A DNA stretch of 64,000 nt. Origin: Mucilaginibacter terrenus. GTDB taxonomy: Bacteria; Bacteroidota; Bacteroidia; Sphingobacteriales; Sphingobacteriaceae. The notes beneath the pieces were generated by a model. That model saw only the letters and a program-made list of their open reading frames with translations, did no database searches and was not told where the DNA came from. Shown here piece by piece: positions 8,051 to 17,102 of this stretch. The first letter of the stretch is position 1; every line of letters begins with the position of its first letter. Location of the stretch: the NCBI RefSeq assembly GCF_003432065.1, contig NZ_QWDE01000001.1:1364001-1428000 (forward strand), written 5' to 3'. The position numbers and the translations under genes were made by a program.

Positions 8051-11000
8051 CGAACCGTGTTGCTAGTGGAGATCGAAGTAGTAGACGTCTGATCACGTTT
8101 TAATATTGCGGATCTTGACCGGTGATAGCGCTCTAGAAAATGGTAAATTACAAGTTCGTTCATTCGCTGCTTACCTATAAAAAGTCTATTAACAAACATA
8201 TGGATGTAACTGGCTAGTAGTTCCTCAATACGCTGCCAATTCTGCTCTGCGTTTACCTCGCTTAAAATTCGCTTAACTGCCAAAATGTTCGCATTTGAAC
8301 GTTCCTTAAATATCTCTATAGCATCCACGATATCATTCTCCTTATCACTATCAGCATCCATGTGTGAAAAAATCAATGACTGATAGCTCCTGTATTTATC
8401 ATTAAGCTGGCTCTGTAAATGATCACCTGCACCGAATTCTTTGAAAAACATCCCTTGCAAATATTTGGAGAACTTTTCCTTTTGCATAAAAGTGAATTTG
8501 AAATCATCTAACAGGATATTAATTCCGCGAATCGCGAAAATCATTCGGTAGATGTCGATATCTGGACCGTCAATTAGTTTTAGTAACCGCATTACGGAAA
8601 GACTATCATGAAAAAATAAATCCTCAGAATGGGTTATTAAATCTTCACCATACCGGTCTGTTTCTCGAACATAAGTATCCAAGACTACGCGCTGTATGTA
8701 ATTGTTATTAATTAACGGCTGACATGCGTTGAGGAAAGCACGCATCAATTCATGTTGCTTGCTTTCTTCAGCATTGTAGAAGCGTATTCTTAGATGAGGG
8801 CCGTCATCTTTAAACCTGATAAAAAAAAACTTTTCAAAAAGCCCTTGTGTCAAGCCCTCATCGACGAATCTGAATAATTCATTTTTCAATATTTCTTCAG
8901 CAAACTTTAACCCCGTGTAAATTTTAAAATACAACCATTCGCTCCCGGGAATAAACTTTCCCTTTACTCCCTGGTTCTTTACCCTTAGTTTCAATGATGC
9001 TGAGCGCAGTTCTACCTTATCCTCAAAGAATGGAATCACAACTTCGTTTGTATAAGACTTGCCCTCTCGGTCCTTCACTATACAATTCTCTGGCGTAAAT
9101 AGATATTCTTCAACAATGATCCGTTTCAGCTTTTTCAGATAGTAAACAAATATCCTGATTCCATGATCTTGTGAAAAATCGATTAACAATTTATTATCCT
9201 CCTCCAGGTAGCTCACGCGCATTGGTAATTCCCATTTAAGCCTGAACTTGGAGAAATATTCTTGTATATCCTCCTTCTCCAGCGGAAGATCTATGATATC
9301 ATCAGCGGTAAATTTCCATGTTGCTTTTTTAAGTAACAAGTTTCTGTAAACAACCCTTGGCAAAAATCGTAGACTATCTAGATTCCCCCAATCCCAAATG
9401 TTCATCTTTGCGTTTTGGTGACTTTGCAGGCTGCATAAAAATTTGTAAACCGGAAGTCCTTTGTAGTTAAAGTTATGTGCTGTTGTCAGTTTTGGAATAA
9501 TTCTCTTTCCTAACTTTTTGCTTACCAGGATTACCTCACCCTGTCGTATACTTACATATAGATCTTCCAAAAGAATCTGGTGGTCCTGATCTACGCCTGA
9601 TCGTCCAACATAAGGAATTTCGTAGGGTCGCAAAACCGGACGTAAAAGAATATTCCCCACCTGTGCCTCTGGAAGATGAACAATTTCTGCAAAGATGGCA
9701 TCCGGATATTGCTCCTCCTCTTTTTTAAGTATCCTTGACGACAACGCAGCTAACTCTTTACTTGAGTGAGTAAACTTTCCAAAAAGATTTGCTCCGGAAG
9801 TACCCCCGAACGCCGCCACATCAAACAAAAAATGATCTTTACCCAGCTCATCGGATAATTGCATTAGGCTACCAAGCGCGTAGATACTTGTTGAAAATTG
9901 ATAGCTCTCCATTTTTTTCTTCATTGGCGTCAGGTCACTCTTATCAATACTGATATGTGACCTTTTATTTTTTAAGAAATCATAGTATTTGTTAAGCGAC
10001 AGCTGCTGTATCTCATCAAACTCGCTACCGGAGACAGATTGTCTGTTCTGAAAAACCAAGTCGCCGATGAGGACGTTATTGGCTGATGTGTCCTCGTTAA
10101 AGTCGCCGTAACCAATTCCCGATTCAGCATCTAATACTAATGCCAACGGCATTTCGGCATCCTCATACTTGGCTATAAAGGCGTTTTTGAAATTTTCAAT
10201 CTCCGGGTGGTCCGCCGGCCTAGAGAGTAGAAAAAGATCTTGCAACTGATGCGTTATTTCCTCAACAAGGCCGTCGTTAATAGTGCTTTGCGCTAATTTA
10301 GGCAGAAGATCAGCCTGCACAAAGCTGTTAAGCATTGGCTTTTCAGTTAATTGACTCAATATTTCGTTAATGTAATGGATCAAGGCGGTGTCCTTCTGAA
10401 CAGAGCTAAGCAAAGATTGTATCTGAACAAGTTTCTGCAATGTGTGTTCAAAACCTACTATTCCCGACAGTTTTTTAATCAATTGATCGAATGGTTCTTC
10501 GCCGGTCACTGTCGTTTCAAGGTCTGATATGAGCAATTGGGATTCAATCAGCTCGGTTATAAATTCGTTTGCATCATCCAGGGTGATGCCCTCAAATTTG
10601 GTCAGCGCGACTTGAAGTGAACCCACTGTCGCGCCGTTTTTGGCTAGGGTCAGTATGTCCTTTAAGTAGGGATTTTTTTTCAATGATGTCACTTCATACT
10701 TTCGACGACCATTTTCCAACTTGTACTCGGCGTAACGATAACTGTCAGTTAATTCGTACAAACTATTGTTAGTGTAAAACCTGATTTGTTCACGAATCTG
10801 CGGAACAAGTGAAAGCCGGTGAGCTAATCCGTTAACAAAATCAACATCCACCCTCAGTTGTAGCCCGTAGGATTCCTTATTATCCAGCACTATTCGCGTT
10901 GGCTGCGGCAAAATATTGACCATGGCAAAGCCGGCGAAAGTGGCATATGGGGTGCAGCGAGTACAGCTCCTGATCCAGTACTTACTGTAAGCAAAATGCA

Positions 11001-11178
11001 TTCGGCTTCTATCCTTTTCAGAAATGTTGCCGCTTCTGTTCAACTCTTTAAAAAGATCCCACGAGGATAGATATATTCCGTCCCGGAAGGCAGTCGGTTC
11101 GTCAGTTCCGATCGCATCAACAGCTTCCAGGCTTTGCAGGGGAACCCTTAAGAGTAACTTCCCATAGTTTCTTAGCAT
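8047..11178 (-). CDS. lanB: Full-length class I lanthipeptide dehydratase (LanB)
   Basis: A 1043-residue protein. The N-terminal glutamylation domain has the family landmark SWDLFKELNRS and a CTPYATFAGFAMV stretch. The C-terminal region (SEWLYFKIYTGLKFAEEIL; FFFIRFKDDGPHLRIRF; DTYVRETDRYGEDLI) is the SpaB_C/thiopeptide-type elimination domain. LanB enzymes use glutamyl-tRNA to glutamylate Ser/Thr of the precursor and then eliminate glutamate to give Dha/Dhb. Having both domains in one chain indicates a class I lanthipeptide rather than a split thiopeptide system. It is in one operon with lanC upstream and the C39 exporter downstream. Confidence 0.93.
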   Translation of the reverse strand: MLRNYGKLLLRVPLQSLEAVDAIGTDEPTAFRDGIYLSSWDLFKELNRSGNISEKDRSRMHFAYSKYWIRSCTRCTPYATFAGFAMVNILPQPTRIVLDNKESYGLQLRVDVDFVNGLAHRLSLVPQIREQIRFYTNNSLYELTDSYRYAEYKLENGRRKYEVTSLKKNPYLKDILTLAKNGATVGSLQVALTKFEGITLDDANEFITELIESQLLISDLETTVTGEEPFDQLIKKLSGIVGFEHTLQKLVQIQSLLSSVQKDTALIHYINEILSQLTEKPMLNSFVQADLLPKLAQSTINDGLVEEITHQLQDLFLLSRPADHPEIENFKNAFIAKYEDAEMPLALVLDAESGIGYGDFNEDTSANNVLIGDLVFQNRQSVSGSEFDEIQQLSLNKYYDFLKNKRSHISIDKSDLTPMKKKMESYQFSTSIYALGSLMQLSDELGKDHFLFDVAAFGGTSGANLFGKFTHSSKELAALSSRILKKEEEQYPDAIFAEIVHLPEAQVGNILLRPVLRPYEIPYVGRSGVDQDHQILLEDLYVSIRQGEVILVSKKLGKRIIPKLTTAHNFNYKGLPVYKFLCSLQSHQNAKMNIWDWGNLDSLRFLPRVVYRNLLLKKATWKFTADDIIDLPLEKEDIQEYFSKFRLKWELPMRVSYLEEDNKLLIDFSQDHGIRIFVYYLKKLKRIIVEEYLFTPENCIVKDREGKSYTNEVVIPFFEDKVELRSASLKLRVKNQGVKGKFIPGSEWLYFKIYTGLKFAEEILKNELFRFVDEGLTQGLFEKFFFIRFKDDGPHLRIRFYNAEESKQHELMRAFLNACQPLINNNYIQRVVLDTYVRETDRYGEDLITHSEDLFFHDSLSVMRLLKLIDGPDIDIYRMIFAIRGINILLDDFKFTFMQKEKFSKYLQGMFFKEFGAGDHLQSQLNDKYRSYQSLIFSHMDADSDKENDIVDAIEIFKERSNANILAVKRILSEVNAEQNWQRIEELLASYIHMFVNRLFIGKQRMNELVIYHFLERYHRSRSAILKRDQTSTTSISTSNTVR

Positions 11179-11191
11179 ATTTATATAAGTA

Positions 11192-12769
11192 TTATTGAGT
11201 AGTTAATACCAGGTAGTTATAACAAACGCTGTAGGTAGTCATGAACGATAAAACCTGATTTTTCAGATACCTTTCTGCATACCCTTCCAAGCGCTTTTCA
11301 CTTTTTAAATAATTATAAAGATCCCACCCTGAGCGTGACTTTCCTTCGAAATAGGACAGCAATGCTCCCCATGAATTTAGCGCTTCAATCTCAACTTCAT
11401 TAGATCTGTAGGTTAATATGGCCATATAGGGAAATTCTACAGCCCTCTCATTTTGTACACGATCAAAGTGCTGTAGGAGACTTGCCGACGTTAATTCAGT
11501 AGGGAACGGATAAAACATGAGAACGAGTCTTCCCGCGGCTGAATTGAATGTCATTTTCAAGTCCATAAAACCTTCCTGAGATAAGGTGTATAATTTTTCA
11601 AGCACAGGCCGGGCTGCCTCTTCAGAAGATTGATATATAGGTGTTTTATACCTGAAATATTCGATTTGAAAAAAATCGTTGAGAAGCTGCAGTTCCGTAC
11701 TTTGCAATTCTTCACCAATCACCTTTTCAACCGCTTTAGTAAAGGACTGTATCGATCGATAACGAATACTTGAGCCATTTTTTTGCAGCAGCTTTAGGGT
11801 ATACGGAAAAATCGAGTCCAACTGCTCTGTGACTTCTGTCTTTGCGGGGAAATAGAACTTCTTGTATGGATAGAGTGTTACAATATGCTGATAATGCTTT
11901 GGAAACTCGTATTTGAGCCGCATAGCAACTTGGGCTGCAGGCACCCGGTTCCTTTTCCCTATACCTACAACATGGATGAACTTTTCCTTTAATGGAACAA
12001 GATTAAATTGCATCATTTCAGCGTATGCCGTCGGAGATACTGCAGGTTGTGGCTCAAATAATACAGAAACCTTCCGTTCTTTTGCACTAGCCATTGAGTG
12101 AAAAAAAAACTGTTCAAAAAAGCTCATATCTTTGCCTTCATAAACCTGTTGCGGGTTGTTATGTAAGTAATCAAACACTGACTGAGTATACTCTCTGAAG
12201 AACTCAAGATTGTATCCTCCGACAACCCCGGTGTTATACCCATAAAATCTACCGCTTTCTTTACATTGAGCAATATAAAATTTCACTTCCTTTGGAAGCT
12301 CAGTTTTTGACGTAAGAAATTTATACGCCGAGCTGATATAAATGTCGCCGTAGGGACTTTCATCCAAGTCGTATTCCTCATTTTGTGCTAGTAATTCACT
12401 TTTCAAATAGCTTGCTTTGAACGCCTCCCAAATGTAAACGTCTCCGTCAACATGCACGAATGGCTTTTCCTGCAGATTATAAACAAACAACTTTGCCAGT
12501 GCCCAAAGCGCCGGATTTAATTGCGGTATATGGTTAAGGCAATTGAATACCTCAGCATACGGAAGATTAAGTTTATCAATGAGCCATTCTGAACCATTAT
12601 CATCAGTAAACAACTGCAGGTAGGGATAAAACTGTTTTAATTTCAGGCAACTTAGGCTCCAGCTTATTGCATGTTCGCGCTCCCCCAACCAGCCTCCGCT
12701 ATGCCGGTCGAAAACGGTATTTCCCGAATTTTTCGAAGGTGCAGACCAATAAGATTGAATAATGTTCAT
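11192..12769 (-). CDS. DUF6734-like protein with glycosyltransferase A-type motif
   Basis: A 525-residue protein. The N-terminal half resembles a GT-A fold: QSYWSAPSK start, a sheet-helix region, then FVHVDGDVYIWEAF, whose DGD triad is a DxD-type metal/nucleotide-sugar site, and GYNTGVVGGYNLEFFREY, typical of acceptor loops in such enzymes. I recognise it as DUF6734-like. The C-terminal 190 residues are not recognised. It lies 13 nt upstream of lanB in the same operon. It could glycosylate the lanthipeptide or another cell component. The substrate is unknown, and the enzymatic role rests on the DxD motif alone. Confidence 0.6.
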   Translation of the reverse strand: MNIIQSYWSAPSKNSGNTVFDRHSGGWLGEREHAISWSLSCLKLKQFYPYLQLFTDDNGSEWLIDKLNLPYAEVFNCLNHIPQLNPALWALAKLFVYNLQEKPFVHVDGDVYIWEAFKASYLKSELLAQNEEYDLDESPYGDIYISSAYKFLTSKTELPKEVKFYIAQCKESGRFYGYNTGVVGGYNLEFFREYTQSVFDYLHNNPQQVYEGKDMSFFEQFFFHSMASAKERKVSVLFEPQPAVSPTAYAEMMQFNLVPLKEKFIHVVGIGKRNRVPAAQVAMRLKYEFPKHYQHIVTLYPYKKFYFPAKTEVTEQLDSIFPYTLKLLQKNGSSIRYRSIQSFTKAVEKVIGEELQSTELQLLNDFFQIEYFRYKTPIYQSSEEAARPVLEKLYTLSQEGFMDLKMTFNSAAGRLVLMFYPFPTELTSASLLQHFDRVQNERAVEFPYMAILTYRSNEVEIEALNSWGALLSYFEGKSRSGWDLYNYLKSEKRLEGYAERYLKNQVLSFMTTYSVCYNYLVLTTQ

Positions 12770-12818
12770 CAGTATTAGGTGAGGTGATAAATTTTCACGG
12801 TCTCATTATTTGGCTAAT

Positions 12819-13739
12819 TCAAAGCGTAAATTCTTTTGCAAGAAGCTCCAGCGTTTTTCTCCGGCTGCGCGGGCTTAACGACTGGTCATAAAAGATGAAA
12901 TGATCTATACCCGATTGATCTTGGAGTTCCTCAAGTTTGTCACGAAATAATGAGGGACATCCGACAATCATTTTTTTAGCTGTTTTCAGCGTACTCGTTT
13001 CTAACTGTAGAAAGTTTCTTTTGGCATTAATCATGTTTACAGCGCATAACCCGGATACCGCCATTCTGATTTGCAGTTCTGATCCGTGGAGCTCAAAAAA
13101 CCTTCGCCTGCATTCCGAAATCATCCGTTTATCAAAAATGTCAAGTTCTTCAGAATGAAAGGTCGATTTACAATGATGCATTTTGCTTTTTACGCTTCCC
13201 AGAATATGATCAAGTTTCCCGCTGAGTCGAAAAACTGTTGGTAAATCACCGCCGAATGGTGGAATGAAAGTTTTTTCTTTTGATAACAATTGCTTTTCAA
13301 AATGAAGGTAATGCAGCAATTCCGAAGTGCGTTTATTAAATCTTTCCGTGTAATTCCAATCTGCTGGATGACAATTATTGAATTTTAGGTCGATGAGGGG
13401 ATCTATATAGCCATTAGCAAGGCCAAGATCAATACGGCCAGGAAAAATTGTACTCAATGTTTTAAAATTCAACGCAACACGATAAGGCGAATGAATCGCC
13501 ATTAATATACCCGCCACGCCAATATTAATTGTTTTGGTGTAACTGGCTAAAACAGGTAATAGCATTTCAGGGTTGCTCCAACCTTGACCGCTGTTGTGAT
13601 GTTCACTTAACCAAAGAGACGAAAAGCCAAGATCATCAGCTAAGGAGGCATATTCAAACATATCGTTTAATACACTTATTCCGGAAGTGTTTTTCCTCCG
13701 GTACCCAAAATCAAGAAGCCCGAGTTTGATCTTTGACAT
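12819..13739 (-). CDS. Luciferase-like flavin-dependent oxidoreductase, RiPP tailoring candidate
   Basis: A 306-residue TIM-barrel enzyme of the luciferase-like monooxygenase superfamily, closest in pattern to the MsnO8-type group: KLGLLDFGYRR, FEYASLADDLGFSSLWLSEHH, then INIGVAGILMAIHSPYRVA and FPGRIDLGLANGY. These enzymes use FMNH2 or F420H2. Inside a lanthipeptide operon, between lanC and the DUF6734 gene, it is probably a tailoring enzyme. Known precedent in other phyla is reduction of dehydroalanine to D-alanine by a luciferase-like LanJ enzyme; oxidation of the peptide is an alternative. The family is clear, the reaction is inferred. Confidence 0.75.
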   Translation of the reverse strand: MSKIKLGLLDFGYRRKNTSGISVLNDMFEYASLADDLGFSSLWLSEHHNSGQGWSNPEMLLPVLASYTKTINIGVAGILMAIHSPYRVALNFKTLSTIFPGRIDLGLANGYIDPLIDLKFNNCHPADWNYTERFNKRTSELLHYLHFEKQLLSKEKTFIPPFGGDLPTVFRLSGKLDHILGSVKSKMHHCKSTFHSEELDIFDKRMISECRRRFFELHGSELQIRMAVSGLCAVNMINAKRNFLQLETSTLKTAKKMIVGCPSLFRDKLEELQDQSGIDHFIFYDQSLSPRSRRKTLELLAKEFTL

Positions 13740-13767
13740 ATCAAGGTCGATATAAAATATCGGGGTT

Positions 13768-14949
13768 TCAGTGTAGCATTAATAAGTAATCCCAATTAAA
13801 ATCCGACGAAATGTGGCTCAATAGGACAAGGCCAATACCTGCACTTCCTTCTAAAAGTGCATGGTCTTCCTCATGGACCTTTAAATAGCCATTATATTTC
13901 TTGTAGCCGTCCCGCCAGTTTGCTCCCTCGATTTTAATTAATGTTTGATCCATCCAATAATCGCGGGCACTCTCAAATTCGGAGAGTTGGTAAGTTGTGC
14001 TTAAACGATTGTATATATGAGCAATGCCGGATGTTCCGTGACAAATGCCCGCGTCACTAACGATTTCATTTCTGTAATTTCTTCGCTGGATTGTATGATG
14101 TAACACTTCAAGAGCAAGCTTCCGAAATTTATGCTCTCCGGTGAGCAAACCGTATTGAAGCAGGATATAGCCGATCGAAAGATCGCCATAACACCAGGCC
14201 ATTCTGCTGGGAGAGAAGTCCGGTTTGCCACTAATAATGCTGGTAAAATAGCTACCAGCACTGCCGTCACTGTGATTTTGGTACAAATACTCTGCAATTT
14301 TAGCGGCAAGGTGTCCGGCATCCTTCGTGCACACTTTTCTTCTTATACACTCCATGCAAAACTTCAAAACACTTGATATACCATGGGATAAGCTGAGGTT
14401 CACCTCCCCCAACTTCAAACCGTATTCTTCCATTGCAAAATAAGGGAGAATGTCTTTGCCGGGGCTTTCGTTAACTAGATTTGTTAAAAGAGAAAAAAAA
14501 CGATCAAAATATGGTTTGTTTTTATTCGGTTCGCCATATAATAGCCCGTAAAAGACGCCCGTGCCACCATGCAAATAGTCATAATTGTTATATTCAGTCA
14601 TTTCCACAGCCCTTGCGGCAACTTCATCATTGTCATCGCAGATAAAATCCAGGTCGTCCTGAGAAATCACATCCTCTCTATTGAGGTAGTTAAAAAACCA
14701 GTTCACACCAGCTTTACCGTCGCAAAAGGTCGCGCTTTCTAGCCTGTACGCAACAGCGACCAAATCTTCCAAAACTGTGGCGTCGACTGGAACCGCTAAA
14801 GATTGATTAAAATATTTGTTATACTGATATGTGAACAGTCTGAGCCCAGCGTCGCCAGACATCAGTCCGGCATGGCCAGTCGATAATACAGCCGTATTTT
14901 CGTGTATGCGATGGAGTATAGGGATAATTCGCTCTGTAATCAGGGTCAT
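13768..14949 (-). CDS. lanC: Lanthionine cyclase (LanC)
   Basis: A 393-residue LanC-like protein. The zinc site is visible as the Cys of MAWCYGD and the Cys-His pair of ICHGTSG, with the acid/base-type His region LSLSHGISS upstream and a C-terminal repeat EGSAGIGLVLLSH. The alternating Gly-rich loops are those of the alpha/alpha toroid (GHAGLMSGDAGL, LHGGTGVFYGLL). It catalyses Michael addition of Cys thiols to the Dha/Dhb made by LanB. It is the first enzyme gene after precursor 2 and shares its orientation. The length is normal for class I LanC. Confidence 0.93.
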   Translation of the reverse strand: MTLITERIIPILHRIHENTAVLSTGHAGLMSGDAGLRLFTYQYNKYFNQSLAVPVDATVLEDLVAVAYRLESATFCDGKAGVNWFFNYLNREDVISQDDLDFICDDNDEVAARAVEMTEYNNYDYLHGGTGVFYGLLYGEPNKNKPYFDRFFSLLTNLVNESPGKDILPYFAMEEYGLKLGEVNLSLSHGISSVLKFCMECIRRKVCTKDAGHLAAKIAEYLYQNHSDGSAGSYFTSIISGKPDFSPSRMAWCYGDLSIGYILLQYGLLTGEHKFRKLALEVLHHTIQRRNYRNEIVSDAGICHGTSGIAHIYNRLSTTYQLSEFESARDYWMDQTLIKIEGANWRDGYKKYNGYLKVHEEDHALLEGSAGIGLVLLSHISSDFNWDYLLMLH

Positions 14950-14989
14950 TGATATCAGCTTTACAATTATTCAATTGGCATGATTGAAT

Positions 14990-15022
14990 ACAGGTTCCTA
15001 GCTTCATCCACCAGGAACCTGT
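14990..15022 (-). terminator. Hairpin between precursor 2 and lanC
   Basis: A perfect 10-bp stem ACAGGTTCCT/AGGAACCTGT with a 13-nt loop starts 7 nt past the precursor stop codon, the same position as the precursor 1 hairpin. It is not followed by a U-tract. It is more likely a leaky attenuator or RNA-stabilising stem that keeps precursor mRNA in excess over the enzyme genes. Confidence 0.55.
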
Positions 15023-15028
15023 TGTTGG

Positions 15029-15247
15029 TTAGCAGCCACACCAAGAAGCCTGGCAACTAGCCAAAGCAGTAGTGGGAACAACACATCCCCCAGGACCTGT
15101 CGGACCGCAACGAACTACCTGACTAATGTAACCGCTTCCACCCAGAACATTCAGCATGTTCTCATTGCTTAAATCTGAAATTTTGTCTTTCATCAGTTGA
15201 AGTTTTTTTGACTGCAACTTTTCACGATTTAAATTTATTTTTTTCAT
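15029..15247 (-). CDS. Class I lanthipeptide precursor 2 (double-glycine leader)
   Basis: A 72-residue paralogue of precursor 1. The leader (1-37) ends in MLNVLGG; the 35-residue core starts SGYISQVVRC and has five Cys. The final Cys pattern (SC, WC, GC) parallels that of precursor 1, while the middle is shorter and Gly/Pro-rich. It is the head gene of the minus-strand biosynthetic operon. The two cores share SGYISQVV, TTAL and a CGC end but differ in between, as expected for a two-component lantibiotic or two variants of one product. The start codon is unambiguous (ATG 15247). Confidence 0.9.
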   Translation of the reverse strand: MKKINLNREKLQSKKLQLMKDKISDLSNENMLNVLGGSGYISQVVRCGPTGPGGCVVPTTALASCQASWCGC

Positions 15248-15253
15248 ATTCTA

Positions 15254-15405
15254 CCACATTGTTACGTGGCCAATTTTAGGTTTTCCTCACCTGTCTTACG
15301 CCATGGGTTGGTTGTTCAGCGTCGCTTATAAAGTGTGCAATACACTACCTTTTGGTTTTCTTTGGGCAATAAAGGTTAACCCCGCGCCTGTCGGCCGGAC
15401 AATAT
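15254..15405 (-). promoter_or_regulatory. Conserved structured leader upstream of precursor 2
   Basis: The second copy of the leader described at 1582-1728, with the same order of conserved blocks: TTCAGCGTCGCTT at 15315-15327, AAGTGTGCAA at 15331-15340, CTTTGGGCAA beginning at 15360 and TGTCGGCC at 15389-15396. The start-proximal hairpin CCACGT/ATGTGG (plus-strand 15254-15269) and a perfect AGTGT-ATTGC-ACACT hairpin are present. Conservation in non-coding DNA beyond the ribosome-binding area points to a transcribed regulatory RNA or a shared promoter. Confidence 0.6.
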
Positions 15406-15413
15406 TTTTGATC

Positions 15414-15427
15414 ATACTTATAAGTAT
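15414..15427. promoter_or_regulatory. Perfect 14-bp palindrome upstream of precursor 2 leader
   Basis: ATACTTATAAGTAT is a perfect palindrome just outside the conserved leader. It could be an operator for the cluster. No equivalent was seen upstream of precursor 1, so its relevance is uncertain. Confidence 0.3.
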
Positions 15428-16302
15428 TATCAGATGAAAATTATAAATTAAAAATTATCGTTAAAAGAAAAATAGGTCTCATTCAGTCAATTTAGGTTAG
15501 CTAAATATAACTATTTTTTAAAAAAACCAACAATATTCAAAATATTATTTTAAAGAGTGTACGTAGGCTATCATCAACTAAGGTCAAATTTTTTAAACGT
15601 ACTGGGCCGAGCTTGTAAGAACGTCCTGTCTGAAACATTTTCCTGAAGCGCAGGTTTTGGGTGTACTTATTACTAGGAGACGATTCAAAAAGATGAAAAT
15701 AATGACGATCCTTTTATACTGATAAAAGGTGGTTGATTATAACTAAGATGAGGTTAAGAGTGGAAAAACCGCATGAAAATGTTTTTTTTCTTTAAAATTC
15801 CTAGAATAAGATCAACAACGCAATAGTATATAACTATCGATAATAAATTGTCAGTTTAATTAGCCTGTTTGTTAATTGTAATAGGAGCTTGTAATCTTGA
15901 CACATTTTTTTAATTAAAATAGAAAGTTCTTTAAAAAGACTCAAAACTACTCAAGTTATTGGGTGACTTATTGATGACTTGATTGAATTACACGTTATAA
16001 AAATTATAGTCCAGGCGATTACAATATGGTTAGATCCCGTCCATTCTGATAAAAGCAATGTAAAAAATTGCTAAATTCTTCAATTACATGTATACAGGCT
16101 TTTCATTTGACTCTTTTTGCAATCTTATCTAACCATTCTCAAGAGTTTACCTTAGAACTGTAAACATCAGCTGAAATACTTTTTGACCATGAACACGCTG
16201 ACTTCTTTAGAAGATATATCACAACCCTTCTAATACTCGCTGCGTATTACAGGGCTAACAAAATTTATTTTTGACTGTATATCAATTAACTAATCCAAAT
16301 GC
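15428..16302. other. AT-rich spacer, no gene recognised
   Basis: About 875 bp of AT-rich sequence between the lanthipeptide cluster and the DNA-repair genes. Both strands were read; no frame has recognisable content, and no tRNA or repeat was found. It presumably holds promoters for the flanking divergent operons. Confidence 0.5.
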
Positions 16303-16626
16303 ATGTATTTCGAAACCTATTCAGTTCATATCATCAGGGATACCGGCGAATACATTAATGTTGAGGTCGCACCCGAGTACCAGCCAACTGGTCGGCAAGG
16401 TCACGCGGCAACAGGCGTCTACTCTCTGGAGCTTTGCTGCGATCCTGCAGACATAGAGAACCAAGAAGAACTATCAAAAGAAGATTACTCCCTGGGTGCG
16501 GTGCACTATGACAAGAATACCTTGTTATACATGTATGTAGGCAAGCAATTAAGCGAGAGAGAAGCCAAACAGGTCATCGACTACATACAAAAGCAAGAAA
16601 GCAGTAACGACGAAATAACCTTTTAA
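16303..16626 (+). CDS. Hypothetical protein, first gene of SRAP operon
   Basis: A 107-residue acidic protein without signal peptide or membrane segment; not recognised. It contains GVYSLELC and ends in an amphipathic helix (LSEREAKQVIDYIQKQ). The GVYSL motif and general layout recur in the first half of the next protein, suggesting a common small fold. The gap to the next gene is 11 nt. Codon structure and tight operon spacing support it as real. Confidence 0.6.
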   Translation: MYFETYSVHIIRDTGEYINVEVAPEYQPTGRQGHAATGVYSLELCCDPADIENQEELSKEDYSLGAVHYDKNTLLYMYVGKQLSEREAKQVIDYIQKQESSNDEITF

Positions 16627-16637
16627 GTCAAACATCT

Positions 16638-17099
16638 ATGAAAAGCATAAACATCCCTCTAAGCAATTCGATCCTCGTTGTCAAAGCCACACCTACTACC
16701 TTTGACTATAACGGTGTACCGCTCCCCACCGGCGTTTACAGCCTTACTGCAAATGGTGAAGATTACGGCGAGATTGCTTTCGAGATAAAAGACGTTTACG
16801 AATGGGAGTATTCAACAGACAAGCTTACCCAGGAGCAGCTTGACCAGGTTGTATATGTACTGCAGAGGGATTTGAACGGCGGTGAAAACATGGACAGTTT
16901 CGTTTTCAATGAGACGGTAGATGGTGTAGAGCACTTTTACAGGATCACCCAAAGTGATGGAAGTTTCGGAGTCGAGAAGGACGGCTATGTAATAGCAGAA
17001 CTTGAGCATGAAGAAGATTGGATTCAGATATCAGGCATGCCTCTATCAGAAGAAGTAATTAACAAACTTGCTGCGCGCATTGAAGATCATTACGAATAA
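16638..17099 (+). CDS. Hypothetical two-repeat protein upstream of SRAP gene
   Basis: A 153-residue protein of two similar halves. The first (about 1-80) contains GVYSLTANGEDYGEIAF. The second (about 85-153) contains HFYRITQSDGSFGVEKDG and ends ISGMPLSEEVINKLAARIE. The second half resembles the 77-residue protein at 22962-23189, including the W-x-x-I...L-x-x-x-I-x-x-I-E ending. Function is unknown. It sits in a three-gene plus-strand unit with 11-nt and 3-nt gaps and probably shares a promoter with the SRAP gene. Confidence 0.6.
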   Translation: MKSINIPLSNSILVVKATPTTFDYNGVPLPTGVYSLTANGEDYGEIAFEIKDVYEWEYSTDKLTQEQLDQVVYVLQRDLNGGENMDSFVFNETVDGVEHFYRITQSDGSFGVEKDGYVIAELEHEEDWIQISGMPLSEEVINKLAARIEDHYE

Positions 17100-17102
17100 T
17101 CT

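Noticed and set aside
11184..15430. Shared word ATAAGTATTAT upstream of lanB (11185-11195) and near the precursor 2 leader (15420-15430)
   Set aside because: An 11-mer of low complexity in AT-rich spacers is likely by chance, and lanB is probably expressed from the upstream operon promoter.
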